Assembly: GCA_048201935.1 (NCBI GenBank)
Contig: DBFBGR010000007.1
Span: forward strand, 67,955 to 131,954
From: MGBC124762 sp048201935
GTDB lineage: Bacteria > Bacillota > Clostridia > Oscillospirales > Oscillospiraceae
Direction: 5' to 3'
Length of the DNA stretch: 64,000 nt
Under the pieces are notes generated by a model, which was not told the origin of the DNA, ran no database searches, and was given only the letters and a program-made list of their open reading frames with translations. The number at the start of each line of letters is the position of its first letter. Positions within the stretch are counted from its first letter, which is position 1. Of this stretch, positions 1-7,372 are shown piece by piece. Position numbers and translations under genes: made by a program.

Positions 1-781
1 CCTCAAAATTGGCCCCGGTGACGTGCCTGGCCGTGGCTTTCGCCTCAGGCGCGGCGTTTCCCATGGCAAAGGACCACCGGGCGTACTCCAGCATCTCCAG
101 GTCGTTGTCCGCGTCGCCGAAGGCCATGACCTGGTCCGCCGTCAGCCCCAGACGCTGGGCCAGGGCGGCCAAAGCCCGGCCCTTGTGGACGCCGGGGGCG
201 TTGAGCTCCATATTATAGCCCAGGGCTCCGGTGAATACCACGTCTCCCGTGGCGGCGATCTCCGCTTGGACCTGGGCGCGTACAGAGTCTGGGACGCAGA
301 AAATGTCGAATTTCCCCGGTCTCCCCTTCGCCGCCACCGCCGCCACATCGTCCACGGAGGTGGTATTGCGGCAGAACATCTCGAAAAAGTGGTCGCTTAG
401 GATCAGCTCCTTCACGTCCTCCAGCCTGCCGTCCATGTAGTTCTCCGGGCCGATGTAGAGCTCAAAGGCCAGCCCCCAGCGGCGCAAAATGCGGATGATA
501 TCCACGCACTGGGCGCTGTCCATGGGGAAGGAGGCCATCTCCGCTCCGGTGGCGGCGTCCAGCACAAAAGCGCCGTTGGCGGTGATGCCGAAGTCCACGC
601 AGCCCAGGCCGGCGGCGTGCTCCCGGACCAGGGACCAGCTACGGCCGCTGGCGATGGCGATCTTCACCCCCCTGGCCGAGGCGGCGCGCAGGGCGTCGAT
701 GTTGCGCTGGGGGATGGTGTGGTGGTCGGCCCCCAGCAGCGTGCCGTCCATGTCCAGGGCGATGAGGCGGATGTCATTCAT
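1..781 (-). CDS. Cof-type HAD hydrolase (3' end outside window)
   Basis: Predicted cytosolic sugar-phosphate or nucleotide phosphatase of the Cof/YbiV branch of the HAD superfamily. All four HAD motifs are readable: DMDGT near residue 10 (nucleophile Asp), an ASGRSW motif near 40, a HKG lysine, and GDADNDLEML near the window edge. The spacing between motifs fits the type IIB cap of Cof proteins. About 260 codons are present and the frame is still open at base 1, so only the last few residues are missing. The ATG at 781 overlaps the stop of the upstream AAA+ gene (ATGAATGA), which suggests translational coupling. The substrate cannot be read from sequence. Confidence 0.9.
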   Translation of the reverse strand, partial: MNDIRLIALDMDGTLLGADHHTIPQRNIDALRAASARGVKIAIASGRSWSLVREHAAGLGCVDFGITANGAFVLDAATGAEMASFPMDSAQCVDIIRILRRWGLAFELYIGPENYMDGRLEDVKELILSDHFFEMFCRNTTSVDDVAAVAAKGRPGKFDIFCVPDSVRAQVQAEIAATGDVVFTGALGYNMELNAPGVHKGRALAALAQRLGLTADQVMAFGDADNDLEMLEYARWSFAMGNAAPEAKATARHVTGANFE

Positions 782-2201
782 GTTCGCCGGCCTCCTTCAG
801 GTCTTCCAGCGTCAGGGCCATGAGCTGGTCCTTGGTGGGCTCCTCCACCGCCGCCAACCGGTCGGCCTGACGGGCCACGGCCTGCTCGAAGAGATTGCGC
901 ACGTCCCGGCCGTTGCCGAAGTTCTCGTCCCGGTCTTCGTAGAGCCGACGGAAGGTCTCCTGGCAATACGCCGCCGCCTGGTCGTCCAGGGCGTAGCCGT
1001 TTTTGCGGCACAGGGACTGGAAAATTTCAAAGAGCTGGTCGCCGGTGTAGTCCTCAAAGATGAAATACTTGTTGAAGCGGCTCTCCAGGCCGGGGTTGGC
1101 GTGGATAAAGTCGTCCATGAGCTCGGTGTAGCCCGCCACGATGACAATGAGGTCGTGGCGGTGGTCCTCCATGCCCTTCAAAAGGGTCTCTATGGCCTCG
1201 GTGCCAAAATCGTTGGGGTTGTCGTGGCTGGTGAGGGCGTAGGCCTCGTCGATGAAGAGCACGCCGCCCAGGGCCTTGTCGATGACCTCCCGGGTCTTGA
1301 TGGCCGTCTGGCCCACAAAGCCCGCCACCAGGCCCGCCCGGTCCACCTCCACCAGCTGGCCCTTGCTCAAAACGCCGATGGCGTGGTAAATTTTCGCCAG
1401 CAGCCGGGCCACGGTGGTCTTGCCTGTGCCGGGATTGCCCATGAACACCAGGTGCAAACTCATCGGCGGCACCGGCAGGCCCTCCTTCTCCCGGAGCCTA
1501 CGGACCTTTACCAGGTTGATGAGGCTCTTCACGTCGGCCTTCACCTTCTCCAGCCCGCACAGCTCGTCCAGCTGGGCCAGCAGCTCCTCCAGCGTCGGCT
1601 CGGGCTCCTCGGCGGGCCGCTGGGGCTGGGCGGGGACCGCCGCGGCGGTCTCCACACCGGGCTCCTTCCCCGTCTCGTGGCCGGGGGTGACGAACTCCCG
1701 CACATCCAGGGCGGCCTTGTCCGCCGGGAGAGCGGCGGCGTCACACAGCCCGGTGAGCGCGTCGGCGCAGCGGTTGACAAAGCCCGCCTCCGCCTCGCTG
1801 ACGACGTTGTCCACCGCCGCGAAGAGAAGCAGCATCAGCGTAAAGGTGTCCACGAACCGCCTCGCCAGCCGCTTACCGGTACGCTTGTCGTACTCGATGA
1901 GTCCGGCGAAGAACTTGGGCGGCTGGAAGCCCGGGTAATCCGCCACCTGGGCGCACAGGTCCCAGTAGAGCACGCTGGGCACGGGGCTTCCCTTGCAGTA
2001 GATGGCGTTATAGTACTCCACGTGCCTAGGGCTCAGCCCCCCGTCCTCCCCCCACACTCCGGTGGCGGCGCGGCGAAAAAAGCCGTCGGCCTCGGCGGCG
2101 AAGGCGGCGCGCAGGCCAGGGTCGGCGATGAGCTTACGAAAGGCGGAAACGCCCTCGTCATACTGTTTGTGGACCGCCGGAGCGGACATGGAGGGTCTCA
2201 T
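774..2201 (-). CDS. CbxX/CfqX/SpoVK-family AAA+ ATPase
   Basis: 475-residue AAA+ ATPase. The N-terminal ~200 residues are helical and unrecognised, followed by a Glu/Pro-rich linker. The C-terminal half has Walker A GNPGTGKTT near residue 254, a pore-type segment (EVDRAGLVAGFVGQTA), Walker B LFIDEAYAL near 312, and a sensor/arginine-finger region ending with NGRDVRN. This is the classic CbxX/SpoVK layout; SpoVK acts in spore maturation in Bacillus, and CbxX remodels Rubisco in autotrophs. A sporulation role is inferred from the lineage, not shown. The ATG at 2201 has only a weak ribosome site (AGGGA, 12 nt upstream); ATG at 2189 is an alternative. It shares an operon with the downstream HAD hydrolase. 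Confidence 0.88.
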   Translation of the reverse strand: MRPSMSAPAVHKQYDEGVSAFRKLIADPGLRAAFAAEADGFFRRAATGVWGEDGGLSPRHVEYYNAIYCKGSPVPSVLYWDLCAQVADYPGFQPPKFFAGLIEYDKRTGKRLARRFVDTFTLMLLLFAAVDNVVSEAEAGFVNRCADALTGLCDAAALPADKAALDVREFVTPGHETGKEPGVETAAAVPAQPQRPAEEPEPTLEELLAQLDELCGLEKVKADVKSLINLVKVRRLREKEGLPVPPMSLHLVFMGNPGTGKTTVARLLAKIYHAIGVLSKGQLVEVDRAGLVAGFVGQTAIKTREVIDKALGGVLFIDEAYALTSHDNPNDFGTEAIETLLKGMEDHRHDLIVIVAGYTELMDDFIHANPGLESRFNKYFIFEDYTGDQLFEIFQSLCRKNGYALDDQAAAYCQETFRRLYEDRDENFGNGRDVRNLFEQAVARQADRLAAVEEPTKDQLMALTLEDLKEAGEHE

Positions 2202-2246
2202 TTGGCGTCACGTCCCTACACAAAAATAGTAAAAATCGTGTTCTTC

Positions 2247-2275
2247 ATTATACCCACTTCCCCTACATTTTTCAA
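2247..2275 (-). promoter_or_regulatory. sigma-A promoter of the AAA+/HAD operon
   Basis: On the minus strand TTGAAA (2275-2270), a 17-base spacer and TATAAT (2252-2247) lie about 45 bases before the AAA+ start codon. Confidence 0.8.
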
Positions 2276-2344
2276 GTAGGGGCAACAAATGTTCGGAGTT
2301 GTCCCCTTTGGCGAAAAAATTTTTGGAAAATTTCATAAAAGCTA

Positions 2345-2373
2345 TTGACATATTATTAAAAACATTGTATAGT
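2345..2373 (+). promoter_or_regulatory. Consensus promoter of the candidate ncRNA
   Basis: TTGACA (2345-2350), a 17-base spacer and TATAGT (2368-2373) form a near-perfect sigma-A promoter. Transcription would start near 2380, where no convincing reading frame begins. Confidence 0.85.
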
Positions 2374-2378
2374 ATAGC

Positions 2379-2692
2379 CAGGGAAAGGAAGGTGAGTCCA
2401 ATGGGCTAGGAAGCCGAAGGACCCAACGAATTTCCAAGCGCAGCGGCAAGACCAAAGGAACTTGAGGAATGTACCACCAAACCTCCCATAGACATGGGAA
2501 AGGCACCAAGCCATCAAAGAGTTTGAAGCATGGACAGGAAACGAGTACCAAAGGCCCGACCACCGCGCGAACCCGGTAAAATCGCAATACCGGGCACCCC
2601 GTAGAAAGAAGAGGTTGAAAAAGCATGGAGATCCAGAACGAACAGAAGTAACCCCCCGGTCACGTCGGATGGCCGGGGGGTAAGTGTTTTTT
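2379..2692 (+). ncRNA. Candidate structured non-coding RNA, ~310 nt
   Basis: A stand-alone transcription unit runs from a consensus promoter to a strong intrinsic terminator without a plausible protein. Local hairpins are visible: CCCAT/ATGGG at 2484-2498, and CCCGGTA (2572-2578) pairing with TACCGGG (2588-2594). Purine-rich unpaired runs such as GGAAAGGAAGG and GGCAAGACCAAAGG resemble conserved loops of large structured RNAs. It lacks the GAGGAAAGTCC core of RNase P and a tmRNA-like CCA end. By size, lineage and isolation, the raiA-motif RNA of clostridia is the best guess, but I cannot confirm the family. The next gene downstream is folA, which has its own promoter. Confidence 0.6.
2649..2692 (+). 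terminator. Intrinsic terminator of the candidate ncRNA
   Basis: CCCCCCGG (2652-2659) pairs with CCGGGGGG (2673-2680), extended by an A-T pair and followed by a T run at 2687-2692. Confidence 0.9.
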
Positions 2693-2705
2693 GGGGGCTC
2701 TTTGG

Positions 2706-2734
2706 TTGAAAAAGCCCTTGGGATGTGGTACAAT
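2706..2734 (+). promoter_or_regulatory. folA promoter
   Basis: TTGAAA (2706-2711), a 17-base spacer and TACAAT (2729-2734) precede folA. The -10 box overlaps the left arm of the inverted repeat at 2731-2750. Confidence 0.8.
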
Positions 2735-2757
2735 AGCCTATCGGCTATTGTTTTTTT
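2731..2757 (+). terminator. Inverted repeat with T run at the folA start site (terminator or operator)
   Basis: CAATAGCC (2731-2738) and GGCTATTG (2743-2750) form a perfect 8-bp inverted repeat with a TATC centre, directly followed by seven T residues. It could be a backup terminator for read-through from upstream. Because it covers the -10 box of the folA promoter, it could also be an operator. Confidence 0.55.
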
Positions 2758-2784
2758 ATGCCCGTTTTAAAAAGGAGGCGCGCC

Positions 2785-3270
2785 ATGAAGGCCATCGCCG
2801 CGGTAGACCAGAGCTGGGCCATCGGCTTCCAGGGCAGGCTGCTCTGCCCCATCTCCGCCGACCTCAAGCGTTTCAAGGCCCTCACCCTGGGCCATCCAGT
2901 GATCCTGGGCCGCAAGACCCTGGCCACCTTTCCCGGCGGCAGGCCTCTGCCCGGGCGGGAGAACCTGATCCTCTCGGCCACCATGGCCAGCGCCCCTGAG
3001 GGAGCAAAGGTCTTCGGCAGCTTGGACGCGCTGTTGGACTACGCCCCCGACGACGCCATCGTCATCGGCGGCGAGAGCGTCTACCGGGCCCTGCTGCCCC
3101 ACTGCGATGAAGTTTACATAACAAAGATACACGCCTCCTTCCCCGCCGACAGTTGGTTCCCCGACCTGGACCTGGCCCCGGCCTGGCAGGTAGCGGACCG
3201 GGAGGGGCCCTACGAGGAAAACGGCGTGGAATTCAGCTATTGGACCTACCGGTGGAGGGATATCTCGTGA
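2785..3270 (+). CDS. folA: Dihydrofolate reductase
   Basis: 161-residue type I dihydrofolate reductase, reducing dihydrofolate with NADPH for thymidylate and purine synthesis. Visible landmarks are AIAAVDQSWAIG at the N terminus, PISADLKRFK carrying the catalytic acidic residue, GRKT for NADPH binding, and IVIGGESVYRALLP. The ATG at 2785 is chosen because AAAGGAGG lies 6 bases upstream and the DHFR fold starts exactly there; an in-frame ATG at 2758 would add an unrelated basic leader. Its stop overlaps the GTG start of nnrD by 4 bases (GTGA), so the two are translationally coupled. No thyA is seen nearby. Confidence 0.96.
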   Translation: MKAIAAVDQSWAIGFQGRLLCPISADLKRFKALTLGHPVILGRKTLATFPGGRPLPGRENLILSATMASAPEGAKVFGSLDALLDYAPDDAIVIGGESVYRALLPHCDEVYITKIHASFPADSWFPDLDLAPAWQVADREGPYEENGVEFSYWTYRWRDIS

Positions 3271-4118
3271 AGGAGCTGACCCTGCCCCGCCGCCAGCGGG
3301 ACAGCCACAAGGGGGATTTCGGCAAAGTTGACATAATATCTGGCAGCGTGGGCTACACCGGCGCGCCTTATCTGTGCGCCCAGGGGGCGCTACGCGCCGG
3401 GGCGGGCCTTGTGTCGGTGGGTCTGCCCGGCGGGGTCTATCCCCTGCTGGCGGCGAAATTCCTCTGCGCCATGCCCTATCCCCTGGGCGCGGGGGACCGC
3501 TTCGGCCTGGACGCGCTGGAGGCCGCGGTGGCCCACTGCGCCGACAAGGATGTGGTGGCCCTCGGCCCGGGGCTTGGCCGGGAACCTTTTACCGGCGAAT
3601 TCGCCCGGCGGCTTTTGGGGCGTATCCCTTGCCCGGTGGTGCTGGACGCCGATGGTCTAAATGCCCTTTGCGGACATATAGATAGCTTGGACCGCCGCCG
3701 GGGCCGGGTGACGGTGCTTACCCCGCACATGGGGGAGTTCGCCCGGCTGCTGGGCCGGGAGGTAGGCGACCGGGAGACCGAGGCCGCCGATTTTGCCCAG
3801 GGCCACGGCTGCTGGCTGGTCTTGAAGGGCCACCGGAGTGTCATCGCCGGGCCGGAGGGCGAGCTTTTTGTCAATCCCACCGGCAACCCCGGCATGGCCG
3901 TGGGGGGCTCGGGAGACGTGCTGACGGGAATGCTGGCCGGACTGCTGGCCCAGGGGCTGGAGACCTGCGAGGCCGTCACCGCCGGGGTGTACCTCCACGG
4001 CCTGGCCGGCGATCTGGCGGCCCAGGCGCTGGGGGAATACGCCATGACGGCGGCGGATATTTTGGACTACCTCCCCGCTGCCATGAAGACCGCGGAGGAG
4101 AACGGACATGGTGAATAA
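3267..4118 (+). CDS. nnrD: ADP/ATP-dependent (S)-NAD(P)H-hydrate dehydratase
   Basis: 283-residue ribokinase-like repair enzyme that dehydrates damaged NAD(P)H hydrates. It corresponds to the C-terminal YjeF domain only; the epimerase (YjeF_N) domain of the bifunctional NnrE-NnrD form is absent. Family marks are HKGDFGKV at the start, ALGPGLGR, VLDADGLN, TPHMGEFARL and the nucleotide-binding GNPGMAVGGSGDVLTGM. The start is the GTG at 3267 with GGTGGAGGG just upstream, overlapping folA; an in-frame ATG at 3153 lies deep inside folA and is rejected. It overlaps the next gene by 11 bases. Confidence 0.94.
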   Translation: MKELTLPRRQRDSHKGDFGKVDIISGSVGYTGAPYLCAQGALRAGAGLVSVGLPGGVYPLLAAKFLCAMPYPLGAGDRFGLDALEAAVAHCADKDVVALGPGLGREPFTGEFARRLLGRIPCPVVLDADGLNALCGHIDSLDRRRGRVTVLTPHMGEFARLLGREVGDRETEAADFAQGHGCWLVLKGHRSVIAGPEGELFVNPTGNPGMAVGGSGDVLTGMLAGLLAQGLETCEAVTAGVYLHGLAGDLAAQALGEYAMTAADILDYLPAAMKTAEENGHGE

Positions 4119-4515
4119 AGAGGAACGCTACAAAGCCAAGACGCGGGCCTCCGGCGTGATCTTGGGCGCGGGGATCGTCCATGGCATTTTCGCCGCGCTG
4201 ATCGGCGTGAACGCGGCCCTGGGAAGCGATGCCCTCAGCTTCGCCGTGTTTGGCTTTGGACACTTGGCGCTGGCGGTGCTCTTTCTGCTACTCAAGCACC
4301 CCGCCTGGGGGATCGCCGCCACGGTGGTCTACGTGGTGGGACGCCTTCTGGCGACGATCCCGCTGCTACGGGCTTACTTCATGCTCCGCTCCCCGGTCAT
4401 TCTGATGGGGTCCATCTTAGGCGGCGGCATATGCCTGGCATTGACAGCTTTTTTCATTTACGCCGACTATCAGGCGGTGGTCCTGCGCCGCTTGGAGCGA
4501 GAACGGGAAGCATAA
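4108..4515 (+). CDS. Small four-helix membrane protein of unknown function
   Basis: 135 residues with about four hydrophobic segments (residues ~12-30, 38-55, 60-85 and 95-120) and a basic C-terminal tail (RRLEREREA). No recognisable domain. The ATG at 4108 lies inside the end of nnrD, preceded by a GGAGGAGAA stretch, and the stop is 18 bases before the next start. It therefore belongs to the folA-nnrD-alr operon. The function is unknown; position suggests an envelope role, which is inference. Confidence 0.8.
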   Translation: MVNKEERYKAKTRASGVILGAGIVHGIFAALIGVNAALGSDALSFAVFGFGHLALAVLFLLLKHPAWGIAATVVYVVGRLLATIPLLRAYFMLRSPVILMGSILGGGICLALTAFFIYADYQAVVLRRLEREREA

Positions 4516-4533
4516 CACAAGGAGGAATCGGGT

Positions 4534-5133
4534 GTGAAACGGCGGTTTGGGCTGTTTCCACTGATGATGAGCCTTCTGCTGCTGGCGGGCTGCGGCAGCG
4601 AAGGGAAGACGGGCTCCAGCGAGGAGCTGGCCCTGGACATCCAAAAGGACTTTGCCGCCATGACGACCTGCTCGTGCCAGGTGGCCCTCACCGCCGACTA
4701 CGAGACCCGGGTGTTTGACTACGTGCTGGACGTGACCTACGACGCCTCGGGCGCGGACTTGACTATCGTGGAGCCGGAGCTGGCCCGGGGGGTCACCGCC
4801 CACATCGAAGCGGGCCAGACCCAGTTGGTCTACGACGGCTTCAGCCTGGACGCGGGGCCGCTGACGGCAGATGGGCTCAGCCCGGTGGAGGCGGTGCCCG
4901 CCTTTTACCAGGCCATCTCGGCGGGCTACATCGCCGCGGTGGACGTGAGCGGCGAGGTCCTCACCGTCACCTACCGAGACGGCGAGAGCCAGCCCGGTGT
5001 GGGCCTGGAGACGGTGGTGAGCTTTGACGCGAAGACCCGCACTCCCTTATGGGGCGAGCTTTTTTACGACGGCACCCGCGTCGCCACCGCCCAGGCGAAG
5101 GACTTCCAGAGCCTGATTCCAGAGACTGACTGA
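4534..5133 (+). CDS. GerS/YdcC-like LolA-fold lipoprotein
   Basis: 199-residue secreted lipoprotein. A basic N terminus, hydrophobic stretch and lipobox LLAGC give a lipidated Cys near residue 20. The mature part is beta-rich and resembles the LolA-like fold of outer-membrane-lipoprotein carriers and of the clostridial germination protein GerS. It sits immediately upstream of alr with an 18-base gap. Known context: Clostridioides difficile gerS is co-transcribed with alr2, and Bacillus ydcC lies before alrA. I infer a GerS-type role in cortex hydrolysis or cell-wall processing. The GTG at 4534 has AAGGAGGAATC upstream. Sequence similarity alone is weak, so the call leans on synteny. Confidence 0.7.
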   Translation: MKRRFGLFPLMMSLLLLAGCGSEGKTGSSEELALDIQKDFAAMTTCSCQVALTADYETRVFDYVLDVTYDASGADLTIVEPELARGVTAHIEAGQTQLVYDGFSLDAGPLTADGLSPVEAVPAFYQAISAGYIAAVDVSGEVLTVTYRDGESQPGVGLETVVSFDAKTRTPLWGELFYDGTRVATAQAKDFQSLIPETD

Positions 5134-5151
5134 ACAAAGGAGAAATGCCCC

Positions 5152-6267
5152 GTGGACAAAGCGCAAATGCGGACCTGGGCCGAGATCGACCTCCACGCCC
5201 TGGAGCACAACTACCACGCCCTGCGCTCCAACCTGGCCCCGGGCTGCCGGTTCGTGGGCGTGGTCAAGGCCAACGCCTACGGTCACGGCGCAGTCACCGT
5301 GGCCCGGCGGCTGGAGCGTCTGGGTGCGGAGTATCTGGCGGTGGCCTGCCTTTCTGAGGCCATCGAGCTGCGTGAAAGCGGCATTTCCGCGCCCATTTTG
5401 ATCCTGGGCGGCACCCCTGGAGACTTTGCGCCGGAGCTATTACACTACGACCTGACCCAGACCGTCTACGACCTGCCCACCGCCAGCGCCTACGCCCAGG
5501 CCGCCCAAAGCCTGGGCAAGCCCCTGCGGGTCCACCTCAAGGCGGATACGGGCATGGGGCGGCTGGGCTTTGTGGGGCCCCGCCGGGTAGAGGACATCCT
5601 GGCGGTGTGCGCCCTGCTCGGGCTGGAGGTGGAGGGCCTTTTCACCCACTTCTCCGACGCCGACGGCTCGGAGGACTACACCATGGCCCAGTTCACCGAC
5701 TTCTTGGACCTGAAGGCCGCCCTGACTAGCCGTGGCCTGACCTTAAAAATCTACCATTGCGCCGCCAGCGCGGCTATGCTACACTATCCTTGTACCCACC
5801 TGGACATGGTCCGGCCCGGCATCGCCCTCTACGGCTGCTACCCCGACCCTGAGTCCGTAGGGCTGGACGGGCCGGGGCTGATCCCGGTGATGACGCTGAA
5901 GAGCCGGGTGGCCGCTGTCCGGGACCTGCCTGCGGGCAGCTCGATCAGCTACGGCCGGACCCGTGTTTTGGGCCGGGAGAGCCGGGTGGCGGTACTCCCC
6001 ATCGGCTACGCCGACGGGCTCCACCGGGGCCTGTCGGGCCGCATGGAGGTCCTCCTCCCCGGCGGCCGGGCTCCCATCCTGGGCCGGGTCTGCATGGACC
6101 TATGTATGGTGGACGTGACCGACCTGCCCGCCGTGAAGGTGGGCGACGTGGCCCAGCTCTTTGGGCCCGACCTCCCCGTGGAGGAGAAGTCCGACGCCCT
6201 TGGCACCATCAGCTACGAGCTGCTCACCTCTGTGGCCCCCCGGGTGCCCCGGGTGTACCTGGGCTGA
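5152..6267 (+). CDS. alr: Alanine racemase
   Basis: 371-residue PLP-dependent fold-type III enzyme interconverting L- and D-alanine for peptidoglycan. The PLP lysine is in VVKANAYGHGA near residue 39; the second catalytic residue, a tyrosine, is in SISYGRTRVLG near 265. Other family marks are KADTGMGRLGF, HCAASAAML, MVRPGIALYG and GRVCMDLCMVDVTD. Start is the GTG at 5152 with AAAGGAGAAAT upstream. Placement after a GerS-like lipoprotein and before a mazF-type gene matches the Bacillus and clostridial alr neighbourhood. Confidence 0.97.
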   Translation: MDKAQMRTWAEIDLHALEHNYHALRSNLAPGCRFVGVVKANAYGHGAVTVARRLERLGAEYLAVACLSEAIELRESGISAPILILGGTPGDFAPELLHYDLTQTVYDLPTASAYAQAAQSLGKPLRVHLKADTGMGRLGFVGPRRVEDILAVCALLGLEVEGLFTHFSDADGSEDYTMAQFTDFLDLKAALTSRGLTLKIYHCAASAAMLHYPCTHLDMVRPGIALYGCYPDPESVGLDGPGLIPVMTLKSRVAAVRDLPAGSSISYGRTRVLGRESRVAVLPIGYADGLHRGLSGRMEVLLPGGRAPILGRVCMDLCMVDVTDLPAVKVGDVAQLFGPDLPVEEKSDALGTISYELLTSVAPRVPRVYLG

Positions 6268-6341
6268 GGCACCCCTTGCCGCCGCTTGGCATACACTGAC
6301 TCGGGGACCCTTTGGGGCATCGAGCAGCGGGGGAACTGACT

Positions 6342-6437
6342 TTGGGAATTTTCGTCTCAGAGAAGTATAAACCCCGCCGCGCCGTGGGAGAATCAATAGT
6401 GACCGAACCGGATGACGCCGGAGCGGTGACTACTTGA
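6342..6437 (+). CDS. Possible 31-codon ORF preceding mazF
   Basis: A short frame begins at TTG 6342 with GGGGGA 8 bases upstream and ends at TGA 6437, 20 bases before mazF. The peptide (with a SEKYKPRRAVGES core and an acidic tail) lacks a ribbon-helix-helix or AbrB domain. It sits where the MazE-type antitoxin ndoAI lies in Bacillus, so it may be a remnant, a very short antitoxin or a leader peptide. Coding status is uncertain. Confidence 0.35.
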   Translation: MGIFVSEKYKPRRAVGESIVTEPDDAGAVTT

Positions 6438-6457
6438 GGCGCGGAGTGTGAGAGCAA

Positions 6458-6823
6458 GTGGAACTTAGCGTGAAGCGAGGCGACATCTTCTATGCCGACC
6501 TGAGCCCGGTGGTAGGCAGCGAGCAAGGGGGCGTGCGCCCGGTGCTGATCATCCAAAACGACACCGGCAACAAGCACAGCCCCACCGTCATCGCCGCCGC
6601 CATCACCTCTCAAACAGGCAAGGCCAAGCTGCCCACCCACATCGAGCTTACCGCCAACCAATACGGTCTGCCCAAGAACTCTCTGGTCCTGCTGGAGCAG
6701 ATCCGTACCCTGGACAAGCGGCGGCTGAGAGAGCGCATGGGCAGACTGGACGAGGCGCTGATGGACCGGGTGGACACCGCCATCGCCGTCAGCTTCGGCC
6801 TGCATGGAGATACCTTTGTGTGA
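6458..6823 (+). CDS. mazF: MazF/PemK-type endoribonuclease toxin (EndoA)
   Basis: 121-residue mRNA interferase very close to Bacillus EndoA. The start VKRGDIFYADLSPVVGSEQGGVRPVLIIQND carries the catalytic Arg, and the family marks TVIAAAITS, LPTHIEL and LLEQIRTLDK follow. Start is GTG 6458 (GCGGAG upstream). In Bacillus and most Firmicutes the partner antitoxin lies directly upstream; here only a 31-codon frame fits, so the toxin seems to lack a conventional cognate antitoxin. It may be a housekeeping RNase, as its linkage to alr suggests. A GC-rich hairpin (CTCCGGGGCC/GGCCCCGGAG, 6829-6859) follows the stop without a T run. Confidence 0.94.
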   Translation: MELSVKRGDIFYADLSPVVGSEQGGVRPVLIIQNDTGNKHSPTVIAAAITSQTGKAKLPTHIELTANQYGLPKNSLVLLEQIRTLDKRRLRERMGRLDEALMDRVDTAIAVSFGLHGDTFV

Positions 6824-6883
6824 ACCGTCCTCCGGGGCCCTGGACCCCCAGGCCCCGGAGAGACAAGAAAGGGAGTTATACAT

Positions 6884-7372
6884 ATGAAATGCAAGCGTTC
6901 CGCCGCCATCCTCTGCGCCCTGGCCATCGCCGCCGGCGTTACCGCCGTGGCCGCCACCCAGGGCGGCCAGGACGATCCCCTGCTCACCCTGAGCTATCTG
7001 GACAAGGTCCTGCGGCCCCAACTGGAGAGCCAGGTCACCGCCGCCGTGGAGGCCAACCGCGCCGAGCTCCAAAAGCAGTTGGAGCTGGCCGTCACCAGCT
7101 ATGAGAACCGGGTGGATGAGGCCCTGGCCTCCGCCGGGGCGGGGGCCTTCGCCTCCAAGTCCCTGGCCAAGGGCGACAGCTTCACCCCCGGCGCGGGCCG
7201 GGAGGTGCTGCTTACCAGCGGCGCCGCCACCGCCCTGGGGACCCTCACCGACACCACCGCGGGCAAGGCCGTTCAGTCCGGTGCGGCGCTGGAGGTCAAC
7301 CACCTCTACCTGACCGCCGCCGCCGACAGCGGCTGCAAGGCCACCGCCGCCGCCACCGTCATGAGCCGCTGA
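6884..7372 (+). CDS. Secreted protein of unknown function
   Basis: 162 residues with a clear signal peptide (basic start, hydrophobic ~residues 8-22, AVAAT cleavage region) and an alanine-rich mature part. A predicted coiled coil or helix (residues ~35-85, rich in Leu/Glu/Lys) is followed by a small beta-rich domain containing repeated SGAA/TGTL turns. No known domain is recognised, but the C-terminal half resembles surface-associated small beta domains. AAGGGAG precedes the ATG at 6884. Its TGA overlaps the ATG of mrnC, so it is in the same transcript. Confidence 0.75.
   Translation: MKCKRSAAILCALAIAAGVTAVAATQGGQDDPLLTLSYLDKVLRPQLESQVTAAVEANRAELQKQLELAVTSYENRVDEALASAGAGAFASKSLAKGDSFTPGAGREVLLTSGAATALGTLTDTTAGKAVQSGAALEVNHLYLTAAADSGCKATAAATVMSR

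Noticed and set aside
489..2279. Long open frame on the plus strand, antisense to the HAD and AAA+ genes
   Set aside because: High-GC codon bias creates long antisense frames. It has no ribosome site and no recognisable domain, and the opposite strand carries complete, motif-bearing genes.
2379..2692. RNase P RNA or tmRNA as identity of the orphan RNA
   Set aside because: The conserved GAGGAAAGTCC core of RNase P and the tRNA-like CCA end and resume codons of tmRNA are not visible.
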